A DNA stretch of 64,000 nucleotides from Candidatus Accumulibacter similis (GCA_013347225.1 CP054595.1:3840415-3904414), one strand, 5' to 3'. Counted from the stretch's first letter, positions 15,651 through 25,913 are shown. A program made the numbers and translations. Notes: generated from the sequence alone by a model not told the origin.

Positions 15651-17705
15651 TCACTGCAGCAGGCCACTGGCACGCAGCACGCGCCGCCGCACCGCTTCCT
15701 GCAACAGGCCGACGCCGGCCGGCGTCGCCAGCGTCAAGCGCGAGCGGGCCCGCGTGATGCCGGTGTACAGCAGTTCGCGCGTCAGGATCGGACTCGGTAC
15801 GGCCGGCAGGAGCAGCGCCACATGCGCGAACTCGGAACCCTGCGCCTTGTGAACGGTGAGCGCATACGCCGTCTCCACCGCCCGCAGGCGAGTCGGCAGA
15901 ATCCAGCGGATGCCGTCGGCCGCGCCGCTTGCGGCAAAGGCGACTCGCAGGATCGATTCGCCGGCGGTGCTGCCAGGCAGCTCGAGCGCGATACCGATGT
16001 CGCCGTTCATCAGTCCCAGGCTGTATTCGTTGCGCGTCACCAGCACCGGACGGCCAGGGTACCAGCCGTGCGTGGCGCGAATCAGCCCGGCTGCGTGCAG
16101 CGCGTCGGCGATCCGCTGGTTGAGACCGGCGACACCCCAGGGGCCGAGCCGCGGCGCACACAGCACCTGGAACTCGCCGTGCGCCGCCAGCACCGCCTGC
16201 GCCCAGTTGGCGAAAGCCGCCGCCGTCGCCGTGCCTGCCGGCTGTTGCGCGCGCATCGTTTGCAGGTAGTGCCGATAGCCGCTGCCAGCGGCGGCGTGAC
16301 CGCCGGCCGGCAGCGGCCCGCCGTCGACGACGAGCTCCCTGAAGCGGCGCTCGTCTTCGCCAGGCAATTCGCAGAACGCCAGATCCGCCTGCGGCTGCCG
16401 CCACAGCTCGGCCAGCAACCGCGTGTCGCCGGCATTCACCACCGCCGCCAGGCGGCCGATGCCGCTCGCTGCCGCGAAGCGATGGCTGTGGCGCAGCATG
16501 ACCACCGCCTGATCGAGCGCGCTGCCATCCGGGTCGACCAGAGCCGGCTCGATGCGCTCGCCGCTGACTGCCGTCAGCCAGTCGCAAGTGGCCGGACGGT
16601 AGTGGCCGTCAGCGGCGCGTCGACACAGTTCGCCGAATACCGCCCCCGCCTCGACCGAGGCGAGCTGATCGCGGTCGCCAATGAGGACGAGCCGGGCCGT
16701 CTCCGGCAGGGCGGCGAAGACCGCCGCCATCATCTCGAGGTCGACCATCGAAGCTTCGTCGATCACCAGCAGATCGACTGCCAGCAGGTTGCCCGCATGG
16801 TGGCGGAAGCGCCGGCTCTCGGGACGACCGCCGAGCAGCCGGTGGAGCGTCCCGACGCGGTCGGGAATCGCCGCGCGCACGGCCTCGGCATGGGCCACGC
16901 CGGCGAGTGACAGCGACGCCAGCGCGCCGGCGATGGCGTCGCTCAGCCGCGCCGCCGCCTTGCCGGTCGGCGCCGCCAGCCGGATGCGCAGCGGCCGCGC
17001 CGGCTGCCCATCGGCTGCGTCGGCAAGCGCCAGCGCCTGCAGCAGCGCGACCAGCCGCAGCACGGTCGTCGTCTTGCCGCTGCCGGGGCCGCCGGTGATG
17101 ATGCTGAAACCGCTGCCGGCGGCCAGCGCACAGGCGATCTTCTGCCAGTCGACGCGTTCGCCTGCGACGGCGGGAAACAGCGCGGCAAGCGTCGTCCGCA
17201 TCGCCGTCACCGGCAGCGCGGCCTGCAGTTGCGGCGACACGCAGAGCCGCCGCTCGATGGCAGCACGCACGTCCTGCTCGCACTGCCAGTAGCGACGCAG
17301 GTACAGCCGCCCGGCGGCGAGCACCAGCGGTGTCGTGCCGCTGCCACCGGCGACCAGCAGCGGGTGGGCCAGGGCAGCCTGCCAGTCGGCGAGGCTGAGG
17401 CCGGCAAGCACTTCCTCCGGCCGCAGCGCCGGCGCCGCCCCGGCCAGCCCCTCGTCGCCGGCCGGCGGCAGCGACAGCGCCTGCCCCGGGGCTGCCAGCG
17501 TGGCCGGCAAGTCGAGGCAGGCATGGCCGCGACCGAGCTGATGGCTGGCCAGAGCGGCAGCGAGGATCAGCCAGGGCGACGCATCGGGCACCTCACGCCA
17601 GAGGAAGTCGGCGAAGGCGACATCGAGCGGCCGCAGCCACTGCCGCTCGCGCCACTGCCGCAGCAGCAGGCGCATCTCCGGTCGCTGCACGATGGCGGCG
17701 GCCAT
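15651..17705 (-). CDS. recD: Exodeoxyribonuclease V subunit alpha RecD
   Basis: RecD is the 5'-3' superfamily 1B helicase of the RecBCD complex that processes double-strand ends. The 684-residue protein has the usual N-terminal RecB-interacting domain ('LRPLDVAFADFLWREV'), Walker A 'GGPGSGKTTTVLRL' near residue 200, Walker B-like 'DLLVIDEASMVDLEMM', 'LIGDRDQLASVEAGAVFGEL', and the C-terminal UvrD-like 'LTVHKAQGSEF' and 'YTGITRARSRL'. The ATG at 17705 shares its A with the recB stop (TGATG), indicating translational coupling. The frame stays open 200 codons further upstream only because it shadows recB. It is the last gene of recC-recB-recD. Confidence 0.95.
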   Translation of the reverse strand: MAAAIVQRPEMRLLLRQWRERQWLRPLDVAFADFLWREVPDASPWLILAAALASHQLGRGHACLDLPATLAAPGQALSLPPAGDEGLAGAAPALRPEEVLAGLSLADWQAALAHPLLVAGGSGTTPLVLAAGRLYLRRYWQCEQDVRAAIERRLCVSPQLQAALPVTAMRTTLAALFPAVAGERVDWQKIACALAAGSGFSIITGGPGSGKTTTVLRLVALLQALALADAADGQPARPLRIRLAAPTGKAAARLSDAIAGALASLSLAGVAHAEAVRAAIPDRVGTLHRLLGGRPESRRFRHHAGNLLAVDLLVIDEASMVDLEMMAAVFAALPETARLVLIGDRDQLASVEAGAVFGELCRRAADGHYRPATCDWLTAVSGERIEPALVDPDGSALDQAVVMLRHSHRFAAASGIGRLAAVVNAGDTRLLAELWRQPQADLAFCELPGEDERRFRELVVDGGPLPAGGHAAAGSGYRHYLQTMRAQQPAGTATAAAFANWAQAVLAAHGEFQVLCAPRLGPWGVAGLNQRIADALHAAGLIRATHGWYPGRPVLVTRNEYSLGLMNGDIGIALELPGSTAGESILRVAFAASGAADGIRWILPTRLRAVETAYALTVHKAQGSEFAHVALLLPAVPSPILTRELLYTGITRARSRLTLATPAGVGLLQEAVRRRVLRASGLLQ

Positions 17706-20700
17706 CAGCGCTGCGGCGCCACTTGCCGGCCGGCAAACAGCGCATCGAGTTCGTCGATCAGTTGCCGTGGCGGCCGTTCGGCGTGCAGGCCACGGCTGGC
17801 CGAATCGCCGCCGCGAAGGAAGACGTAGACCGCCGCCCCGACGTGGCGATCGTAGTCGTAGTCCGGCAGCCGCGCGCGCAGCAGCCGGTGCAGCGCCAAC
17901 AGGTAGAGAACGTACTGCAGGTCGTAGCGTGCGTGCAGGATGGCCTCGCGCAACGCCGCCGGCGTGTACGCGGCATCCGCCGGGCCCAGCCAGTTCGACT
18001 TGTAATCGACCACGTAGTAGCGCCCCTGATGTTCGAGAACGAGGTCGATGAAGCCCTTCAGCATGCCGTTCAGCTGGCCCTCCTGCAGCGCCGGGCGCGC
18101 CGCTCCGGCGAGCGTGTGGCGGCAGACCAGTGCGTCGACGCGCCGCAGGTCGACGGCGTGCACCGGCAGCCAGAACTCCATCTCCGCCCGTGCCGCCGAC
18201 AGCGCGCACAGCCGCAGCGTCGTCGCCGCTGCCGCCTGCCCGGCCGGCAGTTCCCACGGTCGCGTGAGGAAGCCCTGCAACCAGTCCGCGAGCGATCCGC
18301 TCCATCGTTCCCGGCCACGCGTCCGGCAGCAGCGTGCGACCAGTTCTTGCCGCAGCGACCCGTCGCCGGCAACGTTCGCGAAACCCGCGGCGGCACTCGC
18401 CTCGAGCAACTCATGCAGGAAGGTCCCGGCTTCGGCGCCACGCGGAAAATCGTGCAGCGAAGCGGCGGCGGCTGGCGCCGCCTCGCTGGGTGCCGGTGTG
18501 GCGGGCTCCGCCGCGGTCGTTCGCGCCTCGTGGAAGAGTTCCTCGGTCGCCGTCCCGGCCGCCAGCGACGACGCGACGGCATCGCCCGCGGCGGCGATGC
18601 GCAGGGCCGAATAGCTGGCGATCCACCAGTGCTCGCGCAAGACCCGTGCCGACTGGCGGGCGCTGCCGACGCTGTGGCGCAGCGCTTGCGTGCGGAAGCG
18701 CTCGTCGCCCGCTGCCGCCGCCGGCACGAGCGCGATGTGCGGACAGCCGGCAGCCAGCGCCTGCAGTCGCTGCGGCAACTCTTCCGCTGCCGGTTCCTCG
18801 CCGGCGCCGAGCAGGTAACCGAAGGCACCTTGCTGCAGGCCGGCGAGCGGCGCCACGCCCAGCCAGGTGGCATGCTGCGCCCGCGTCAGCGCGACGTAGA
18901 GCTTGCGCAGGTCCTCGGCGAGGCGTTCGCGGTCGGCAAGGGCGACGATCGCCGGGTCGCTGGTCAGCGATAGTTGCGGCCGGCCCGCGGCATCATGCCA
19001 CTTCAGCGGCGGCCGGCTGTGCGACGTGATTGCCCGGTAATTGCAGGCGAAGGGCAGGAAGACGAGTGGATACTCGAGGCCCTTGGCCTTGTGTACCGTC
19101 ACCACCTGCAGCAGTTCGGCATCGCTTTCGAGGCGCAACTGCCGCGCATCACCGGCGGCGGCCGCCGCCGGCTGCCGCCTTTGCCCGGCGAGATGGCGAA
19201 GCAGCGCCTGTGGGCCATCGAGCAGGGCACTCGCCTGCTGCAGCAGTTCGGCCAGATGCAGGAGGTTGGTCAGGGTGCGTTCACCGCCCGGCGGCGGCGG
19301 TTCGCCCGGCGTTGCGCCAGCAACGCGGCCGAGCAGCCGGGCGGGCACCGAAAAATCGTGCAGCAGGCGGCGCAGCATCGGCAATACGCCCTGCCGCAGC
19401 CAGCACTCGCGATAACCGCGAAACTGGACGACGCGCAGCTCCCACGCCGCTTCGTCGTGCTGCAGGGCGTCGAGTTCGTGCCAGCCGAGCGCGAGCGTCG
19501 CCGTCGCCAGGGCGCTGCGCAGCAGGCGCGGATCATCCGGCTCGGCGACGGCGGCCAGCCAGTGCTGCAGCTCGAGCGCCTCGTCGCTGTCGAAGACGGA
19601 ATCGCGATCCGAGAGGTAGACGCTGCGCACGCCGCGCTGCTGCAGCGCGCCGCGGATGGCGGCGGCCTCGCTGCGGTTGTTGACCAGCACCGCCATGTCC
19701 GCCGGGCGCAGCGGCCGCAGTCCGCCGCCGGCGGCGAAGCCGGCGCGACCGGCCTCGCCGAGATTGAGCAGCCGGACGATCTCGGCGGCGCAGGCGACAG
19801 CCATCAGCTCGAGATAGTCGGTCTTGCTCAGGCCCTTGTCGCCTGCTGCCGCCAGGAAGCAGGCGACGAGCGCCGGCGGGCTGGCGCCGTCAACCTGCAA
19901 CGCGTCTGCACGCCCCTGCGCCTGCGCCGCCTCGAAAGGCAGAGGATTGCCGGCCGCGCTGCGGAAGCCGAAGGCGCCGCTCCCCTCGCGGCGCTGCTCG
20001 GCGAAGGCGAAGCAGTGGTTGGTCGCCGCCACCATCTCCCGGCTGGCGCGATAGTTCGTCAGCAGCGTGTAGATGCCGCCGCTGCAGGCGCTCCTGGCGG
20101 CCAGGTAGGTGTGAATGTCGGCGCCACGGAAGGCATAGATCGCCTGCTTCGGATCGCCGATGAGGATCAGCGCCGTTGGCTCGGAGGCGGGCGCCGGCCG
20201 ATAGACGGCGTCGAAGATCCGGTACTGCACCGGGTCGGTGTCCTGGAACTCGTCGATCAGCGCCACCGGGAACTGCTGCCGGATCGCTGCCGCCAGCCGC
20301 TCACCACCGTCGCCCTGCAGTGCCGCCGCGAGCCGCGTCAGCAATTCATTGAAGCCCATCTGCGCGCGTGCTTCCTGTTCGCCGGCGAAGCGCTCAGCGA
20401 CCCAGCGGGCGGCGTGGCAGAGCACCTCGCCCTGTGCCTGCGGCAGCGCCGCCAGTTCGCTGGCGAGCCCGGCGATCGCCAGCAGCGCCGGATGCTCCGG
20501 CGGCGCGCCGGACTTCCAGGCATCGAGCAGTCCGGCGGGGGTCAGTCGCTCCCAGCCTGTCTTCAGGTCCGGGCTGCCCATCCCGGGATCCTCATGCCAG
20601 GCGCGCAGGGCTTCCAGCCACGGCCGGTAGTAACGGCCCTGCAGCTTGCGTCCGTCGACCCGCCGCTGCGCGACCGCCGCGTCGAGCAGATCCTGCAGTT

Positions 20701-21469
20701 CGCCCACCCAGCTTCGCCACGGTGCCTTGAGTTCGGCCAGCCGTTGCTGCCGCAGGGCGCGCGCGCGCCCGAGGGCGTCATGCGGCGGTACTGCCGGCGG
20801 CAGCAGGGCGACGTCATCGAGCAGCCTGGCGACCACCTGCTGCAGCGCCTCCGGACCCGACCACCACTGCCGCAGCTCGCCCGCCGCAGCGGCTTCGAGC
20901 GGCACGATGAAAGTGCGCCAGTAGTCGCGCACGACTTCCGCCAACAGATCCTGCTGGTCGCTTTCCAGCGTCTGCACGAACAGGCTGTTGCTGGCAAACG
21001 CGTGCTCGCGCAGCATGCGGTTGCACCAGCCGTGAATCGTCGATACCGCCGCATCGTCCATCGCCTCGGCGGCGAGTTGCAGCTTGTGGGCACAGCCCGG
21101 CCACTGCTCCGGCGGGTACTCCGCGCGCAGCGCCTGCAACGTGGCGTCGCCGCCGGCGTCGGCAGCGGCCGCCGCGTCGCTCCGGAAACAGGCGGCGGCA
21201 GCGGCGAGGCGGCGGCGGATGCGGTCGCGCAGTTCTTCCGTCGCCGCTTCGGTGAAGCTGACGACCAGGATCTCTGCCGGCGCCAGCGGCCGCATGCCAT
21301 CGCCACTGCCATGGCCGAGAACCAGGCGCAGGTACAGGGCAGCGATGGTGAATGTCTTGCCGGTGCCGGCGCTCGCCTCGATCAGCCGCATGCCGCTGAA
21401 CGGCAGGCGCAGCGGGTCGAGCACGTGGCGCGCCAGGACGCCAGCGTCGCCGGTCGTCGCGCTGCTCAC
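17705..21469 (-). CDS. recB: Exodeoxyribonuclease V subunit beta RecB
   Basis: RecB is the 3'-5' helicase and nuclease subunit of RecBCD, which loads RecA after Chi recognition. The 1254-residue protein begins at a GTG overlapping the recC stop (GTGA). Helicase motif I is 'IEASAGTGKTFTIAALYL' (Walker lysine 38), motif II region 'VALIDEFQDTDPVQYRIFD', then 'LIGDPKQAIYAFRGADI', and later 'VVTVHKAKGLEYPLVFLP' and 'LYVALTRAQHATW'. The C-terminal PD-(D/E)XK nuclease domain is intact: 'AGTFLHELLEA', 'GFIDLVLEHQGRYY' and the catalytic 'VVDYKSNWLG' near residue 1150. This supports a functional nuclease rather than an AddA-like degenerate domain. Long uncoupled antisense frames lie opposite it. Confidence 0.95.
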   Translation of the reverse strand: MSSATTGDAGVLARHVLDPLRLPFSGMRLIEASAGTGKTFTIAALYLRLVLGHGSGDGMRPLAPAEILVVSFTEAATEELRDRIRRRLAAAAACFRSDAAAAADAGGDATLQALRAEYPPEQWPGCAHKLQLAAEAMDDAAVSTIHGWCNRMLREHAFASNSLFVQTLESDQQDLLAEVVRDYWRTFIVPLEAAAAGELRQWWSGPEALQQVVARLLDDVALLPPAVPPHDALGRARALRQQRLAELKAPWRSWVGELQDLLDAAVAQRRVDGRKLQGRYYRPWLEALRAWHEDPGMGSPDLKTGWERLTPAGLLDAWKSGAPPEHPALLAIAGLASELAALPQAQGEVLCHAARWVAERFAGEQEARAQMGFNELLTRLAAALQGDGGERLAAAIRQQFPVALIDEFQDTDPVQYRIFDAVYRPAPASEPTALILIGDPKQAIYAFRGADIHTYLAARSACSGGIYTLLTNYRASREMVAATNHCFAFAEQRREGSGAFGFRSAAGNPLPFEAAQAQGRADALQVDGASPPALVACFLAAAGDKGLSKTDYLELMAVACAAEIVRLLNLGEAGRAGFAAGGGLRPLRPADMAVLVNNRSEAAAIRGALQQRGVRSVYLSDRDSVFDSDEALELQHWLAAVAEPDDPRLLRSALATATLALGWHELDALQHDEAAWELRVVQFRGYRECWLRQGVLPMLRRLLHDFSVPARLLGRVAGATPGEPPPPGGERTLTNLLHLAELLQQASALLDGPQALLRHLAGQRRQPAAAAAGDARQLRLESDAELLQVVTVHKAKGLEYPLVFLPFACNYRAITSHSRPPLKWHDAAGRPQLSLTSDPAIVALADRERLAEDLRKLYVALTRAQHATWLGVAPLAGLQQGAFGYLLGAGEEPAAEELPQRLQALAAGCPHIALVPAAAAGDERFRTQALRHSVGSARQSARVLREHWWIASYSALRIAAAGDAVASSLAAGTATEELFHEARTTAAEPATPAPSEAAPAAAASLHDFPRGAEAGTFLHELLEASAAAGFANVAGDGSLRQELVARCCRTRGRERWSGSLADWLQGFLTRPWELPAGQAAAATTLRLCALSAARAEMEFWLPVHAVDLRRVDALVCRHTLAGAARPALQEGQLNGMLKGFIDLVLEHQGRYYVVDYKSNWLGPADAAYTPAALREAILHARYDLQYVLYLLALHRLLRARLPDYDYDRHVGAAVYVFLRGGDSASRGLHAERPPRQLIDELDALFAGRQVAPQR

Positions 21470-24400
21470 GCCTCTGCTCCCGCGGCGGCGGAGCGATTGC
21501 CGCGCCGCGGCCCGGCCGACGGCAGCGCCGCGTGCAGCGGCCGCAACAGGCGGTCGGCCAGGACGAAGAACTCGCCGCCAGCGGCGAGCGCCAGGAAATC
21601 CGGATAGACGCGGCGCAGACAGGGGTCCCGGTCGACCTCGCCCGGCTGCCGGTCGCCGCCGTCGTACACCTTCCTGGCATCCGCGTCGCTGCCCGAGTGC
21701 AGCCAGGCAAGGCCCGCCCGCACTGCCAGCGGCAGCGGGCGGCGCATGCCTTCGTGCCAGGCCTGCAGCAGTTGCCGCAGCAGGGCCGCTGCCGCCTCTG
21801 CCGGCAACGGGGCGAGCTCGATGTCGCCCTGCTTGCCGACCAGCAGCGTCGTCAACGGCCCGACCGCGATCTGCATTCCCAGGTGCCGCAGCCAATGCCG
21901 GATCACTCTGTCGCCGCGAACCCGCTGGCCATCGATCAGCTCGCGGCTGTCGACGACGACCTGGCCGAGGTTGTCGGCGCCGTCGCTGCGCACGCCGCCG
22001 AGCCAGTCGGCAATCTGCAGCGGCTGGCCGGCGATCGGCATCTCCAGGCAGAGCTCGCGTTCACCAGCCAGCGGCAGCGGCCAGCGCGCGAGGGCCTGCC
22101 GATGGCGCGCGAAAAGGTCGTCGAGCGCTGCCAGCAACTCGTCGGCCAGCACCTCGCCGAAGGCGCCGGCGGGCAGCGCACCGCGGCGGTTGATGGCGCT
22201 GAGCCGGGCCTGGCCGGCCGTGCCGATGTCCTCGCCACGCTGCAGTGCCGCGAGCTGGACGGCGATCAGCTCGTCCTGCAGTTGCCAGCGACCGAGCGCA
22301 TCGATGACGAAGGGCTCCTGGTCTTCGCCGACGGGATCGTCGGTGGCGAAGACGACGCCCAGACGCTGGCGGAAGAACGACCGCACCGGATGCGCGAGAA
22401 AATCCTCGAGTTCACGCAGCGACAGCGCCTCGTCGCGCGCCAGCGGCGGCAATGGGACGCCGTTCGCGGGCCAGCGCCGAGCACCCGACGGGACCCCGTC
22501 CGCCTGCCATTCGCGCGCATAGGTGAACAGGCCGGCCGCCGCCGGCGCCGGGAAGTACTCGGCACTGAACGGCTGCAGGCGATGCTCGACGGTCAGCGCC
22601 GCGAGCAAGGCAGCGCCCGGCGCGGCGGCAACGGCATGCGCCATGTCGGCGGCGGCGTCGACGGCCAGCGTCCAGCCGGCAGCGAGATGATCGCGCAACT
22701 GGCCGACCAGTACCGACGGCGGTCGCGGACGGTTGTCGTTGATGCTGCGGCCGACCCACGAGATGTGCAGGTGTTCGCGCGCCGACAACAGGGCTTCGAG
22801 AAAGAGATAGCGATCGTCTTCGCGCCGCGACCGGTCGCCGGGGCGGTGATCGCCAGCCATGAGGTCGAAATCGGTCGCCGGCCGGCTGCGCGGATAATCG
22901 CCGTCGTTCATGCCGAGCAGGCAGACGCGACGAAACGGGATGGCGCGCATCGGCATCAGCGTGGCGAAGGTGATCGCGCCGGCGAAGAAGCGCTGCGTCA
23001 GGCCGCCGGCATCGAGGCTGGCGAGCCAGTGCGCGCCGACCACCGACAGCGGCAGATCGGCGCTCAGCGCGGCGGCGTCGCACGCTTCCTGCCAGCGCTG
23101 CAGCGCGCCCTCGAGCTGCAGCAGGGTAAAGGCGTCGGCATCGTCGTCGGCAGCGAAGAAGTCGGCCAGCAACTGGCGCAGGCGAGCACACCAGGTGGCG
23201 ACCGGCGCCGCGCTGCGCAGCGTCTGCCAGTACTCCTGCAGACGCTCGATCAGTTGCAGCAGCGGCCCGAGCAACGCGGCGTCGATACCGCCGATCTCGT
23301 CGTAGGGCTCGATCCCCTGCCAGGCGCCGGCGTCGGCGCCGACGGCGTAGCCGAGCAGCATCCGGCGGCTGCCGAACAGCCAGGTATTCGCCGCCGCGGC
23401 CTCCGCCGGCCGCGGCAAGCCGAAGCTCGCGCGGTGCTCGGCGTGCAGGCCCCAGCGGATGCCGGCACCACGGATCCAGCGATGCAGCAGCGGCAGGTCC
23501 TCGTCGGCGATCGCGAAGCGGCGTCGCAGCGCCGGCACCTCGAGCAGGTCGAGCACGTCACTCGCCGCCAGCCGCGACTGCGGCAGCGACAGCAGCTTCT
23601 CGAGCGCCTGCAGCAGCGGGTCGCACTCCCGCCGCGACTGGTCGACGACGGTGAACGGCAGGTAACGCGGATCATCGGCGGGCAGCAGGCCGAACACCGC
23701 CTGCACATGCGGTGCGTAGACGCCGATGTCGGGCACCATGACGATGATGTCGTGCGGACGCAGGCTCGGGTCTGCGTTGCAGGCGGCGAGGAGCTGGTCG
23801 TGCACGATCTCGACCTCGCGCTGCGCGCTGTGCGCGACGTGGAAACGCAGCGAATGATCCTGCCGCGGATCGACCGCCGGCCAGCAGGCGCGCGTTTCGT
23901 GCAGCGGCCGCAGGTCGAGGATGTCGTCCTGCAGCTGCTGCAGCAGGCTGGCCACGCCGCCGGATTCGAAGAGCTCGATCCGCTGCCGGGCTGCCGGCAA
24001 CTGCCGCTCGCCCGGCAGTTGCTGCCCGTCGCAGTCGTCGAGGAGGCCGATGAAATCGCGCCCCTGCTTGCCCCAGGCCGCCAGCAGCGGCTGCGCATGC
24101 ACGTGCAGCAGTTCCGGCGTCAGCTCGGCCGGCATTCCCTGCCGCCGTCGCTGGCCGCCGCTGCCGCGGCGCAGGAGGTCGCGGTCGGCGACGATGTCGG
24201 CCCAGTGATGCCGGCACGGGTTGTGCACGCAGATCAGGACCTGCGTCCACCGCGCCAGCACGGCGAGAACCTCGAGCGCCTGCTGTGGCAGGCTGGAGAT
24301 GCCAAAGACCAGCAGGCGCCGCGGCAATCCGTCCGGCCGCCCGGCCGCGGTCCACTGCCGCGCCCGTTCCATGAAGGCGGCATGAACCGCGGCACGCCCG

Positions 24401-25098
24401 GCGGTTCCCGTCACGCCGGAGGCTGCCGCGCCGGCGGCGACATCGGCCAGCAGTGCGCGCCACAACGCTGCCTGCCAACGCTGCCCGCCGGGCAGCGGCC
24501 GGCCGTTGCCGCGGCCGTCGGGCAGGACGTCGCTGCCCGCTGCCCAGGCGGCCAGCCAGTCCGCGCGATACACCTGATACTGATCGAAGAGGTCGGCCAG
24601 CCGCTCGGCCAGCTGGAAGCGCTTGCGCTGATCGCTGTCGTGCGCGAGGAAGGCGTGCAGCGGCTCGTACTCGGGCCTGCCGCCGAGTTCCGGCAGCAGG
24701 CGCAACAGCCGCCAGAGCAACCGCTCTTCGTCGAAGGGTGAGGATTCGGGCACCGCATCGCGCCCGAGCAGCGAGCGATAGGCCTGCCAGAGGAAACGTG
24801 CCGGCAGCGACACTTCCAGCCCAGCCGCGATGCCACAACCACCGGCTTCGCCGTCACTGCCCACGGCGTCGGCGGCCAGCGCCATCTTCAGCCACTGCGC
24901 AATGCCGTTGCTCTGCACGAGAATGGACTCGTTGTCGAGTGGCGCCAGCGGATATCGCTTGATCCAGGCGACGACCAGATCGCGCAGGATCTCGGGCCGG
25001 TTGCCGTGCACGACGATCAGACCGGGTTCAGGGGCAGGCGATGACAGGGTCGGCTCCTCCGGGCAACAGTGCGGCGACGGACGAAGGGGCGAAGACAA
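21466..25098 (-). CDS. recC: Exodeoxyribonuclease V subunit gamma RecC
   Basis: RecC is the Chi-recognition and scaffold subunit of RecBCD. The 1210-residue length fits. Features include the N-terminal inactivated helicase fold ('LIVVHGNRPEILRDLVVAW', 'ILVQSNGIAQWLKMALA'), 'RLLVFGISSLPQQALEVLAV', 'DIIVMVPDIGVYAPHVQAVF', 'VCLLGMNDGDYPRSRPATDF', and a C-terminal defunct nuclease domain. The ATG at 25098 gives about 25 extra residues (rich in Ser, Pro and Glu) before the conserved core, so a later start is possible. It is the first gene of recC-recB-recD, in an order where every junction overlaps, and it ends in a GTGA overlap with recB. YaaA follows the opposite end on the same strand, 44 bp upstream. 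Confidence 0.94.
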   Translation of the reverse strand: MSSPLRPSPHCCPEEPTLSSPAPEPGLIVVHGNRPEILRDLVVAWIKRYPLAPLDNESILVQSNGIAQWLKMALAADAVGSDGEAGGCGIAAGLEVSLPARFLWQAYRSLLGRDAVPESSPFDEERLLWRLLRLLPELGGRPEYEPLHAFLAHDSDQRKRFQLAERLADLFDQYQVYRADWLAAWAAGSDVLPDGRGNGRPLPGGQRWQAALWRALLADVAAGAAASGVTGTAGRAAVHAAFMERARQWTAAGRPDGLPRRLLVFGISSLPQQALEVLAVLARWTQVLICVHNPCRHHWADIVADRDLLRRGSGGQRRRQGMPAELTPELLHVHAQPLLAAWGKQGRDFIGLLDDCDGQQLPGERQLPAARQRIELFESGGVASLLQQLQDDILDLRPLHETRACWPAVDPRQDHSLRFHVAHSAQREVEIVHDQLLAACNADPSLRPHDIIVMVPDIGVYAPHVQAVFGLLPADDPRYLPFTVVDQSRRECDPLLQALEKLLSLPQSRLAASDVLDLLEVPALRRRFAIADEDLPLLHRWIRGAGIRWGLHAEHRASFGLPRPAEAAAANTWLFGSRRMLLGYAVGADAGAWQGIEPYDEIGGIDAALLGPLLQLIERLQEYWQTLRSAAPVATWCARLRQLLADFFAADDDADAFTLLQLEGALQRWQEACDAAALSADLPLSVVGAHWLASLDAGGLTQRFFAGAITFATLMPMRAIPFRRVCLLGMNDGDYPRSRPATDFDLMAGDHRPGDRSRREDDRYLFLEALLSAREHLHISWVGRSINDNRPRPPSVLVGQLRDHLAAGWTLAVDAAADMAHAVAAAPGAALLAALTVEHRLQPFSAEYFPAPAAAGLFTYAREWQADGVPSGARRWPANGVPLPPLARDEALSLRELEDFLAHPVRSFFRQRLGVVFATDDPVGEDQEPFVIDALGRWQLQDELIAVQLAALQRGEDIGTAGQARLSAINRRGALPAGAFGEVLADELLAALDDLFARHRQALARWPLPLAGERELCLEMPIAGQPLQIADWLGGVRSDGADNLGQVVVDSRELIDGQRVRGDRVIRHWLRHLGMQIAVGPLTTLLVGKQGDIELAPLPAEAAAALLRQLLQAWHEGMRRPLPLAVRAGLAWLHSGSDADARKVYDGGDRQPGEVDRDPCLRRVYPDFLALAAGGEFFVLADRLLRPLHAALPSAGPRRGNRSAAAGAEA

Positions 25099-25142
25099 CG
25101 CGGAAGCCGGTCATGCCGCCCACCTCGCGTCCTGCAGCCGAC

Positions 25143-25913
25143 TCAGCGGCGGCGGCGAAACAGCAGGACACCGTCGCCTGCCGGCTGTCCGGCGTAGCAG
25201 TAGCCGTCGCTGTCGAAATCCCTGAGCGCAGCGACCTCGGTCAGCCGATTGACGAGCACGAAACGCGCCATCAGACCACGCGCGCGCTTGGCAAAGAAAC
25301 TGACCACACGGAAGCGGCCGCCGCTCCAGTCCTCGAACACCGGCTGCACGACCGGGACCGACAGTTGCGGCGGCAGCAGCGCCCGGAAATACTCCTGCGA
25401 GGCCAGGCTGAGCAGTACGCTCGCCCCCGCTGCGCGTACCGCCGCATCCACCGCGACCGTGATGCGGTCGCCCCAGAAGGCGTAGAGATCCCGGCCACGC
25501 TCATTGACCAGCCGGCTGCCCATCTCCAGCCGGTACGGTTGCATCAGGTCGAGCGGCCGCAGCACACCGTACAGACCCGACAGGATGCGCAGCCTCGCCT
25601 GCGCGAAATGCAGATCGTCGGCCGACAGCGAAACGGCATCCAGCCCCTCATAGACGTCGCCGTTGAATGCCAGGATGGCCTGCTTGGCGTTCGACGGCGT
25701 GAACGGCTCGGCCCATTCGGCATAGCGGGTGGCGTTGAGCACCGCCAGCTGGTCGCTGATCTTCATCAGGCTGGCGATCTCTGCCGGCGACAGGCGGCGC
25801 AACCGGTCGACCAGAAGCCGCGACTGCTCGAGAAAGACCGGCTGCGAATGTTCGGCAAGCGTCGGCGGGGTCCGATAGTCGAGTGCCTTGGCGGGCGAGA
25901 GAACGACGATCAT
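25143..25913 (-). CDS. yaaA: Peroxide stress protein YaaA (DUF328)
   Basis: YaaA is a cytosolic protein that limits iron-driven oxidative damage and binds DNA in vitro. The OxyR regulation and low intracellular free iron role are known from E. coli. The 256-residue protein starts 'MIVVLSPAKALDYRTPP', the family signature, and contains 'AEWAEPFTPSNAKQAILAFN', 'GDVYEGLDA', 'LRILSGLYGVLRPLDLMQPY' and 'FWGDRITVAVD', with a C-terminal 'FFAKRARGLMARF'. The ATG at 25913 has GGAG seven bases upstream. The longer open frame to 26066 overlaps the divergent promoter and has no similarity. Dps, another peroxide-protection gene, lies about 5 kb away. Confidence 0.92.
   Translation of the reverse strand: MIVVLSPAKALDYRTPPTLAEHSQPVFLEQSRLLVDRLRRLSPAEIASLMKISDQLAVLNATRYAEWAEPFTPSNAKQAILAFNGDVYEGLDAVSLSADDLHFAQARLRILSGLYGVLRPLDLMQPYRLEMGSRLVNERGRDLYAFWGDRITVAVDAAVRAAGASVLLSLASQEYFRALLPPQLSVPVVQPVFEDWSGGRFRVVSFFAKRARGLMARFVLVNRLTEVAALRDFDSDGYCYAGQPAGDGVLLFRRRR

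Noticed and set aside
17706..18305. 200-residue N-terminal extension of RecD
   Set aside because: It shadows recB, and the TGATG overlap at 17703-17707 gives a normal RecD start and length.
21532..24741. 1069-codon plus-strand open frame opposite recB/recC
   Set aside because: It is antisense to recC, whose family motifs are unmistakable. The translation is rich in Arg, Gln, Gly and Ala with no domain, as expected of a high-GC shadow frame.
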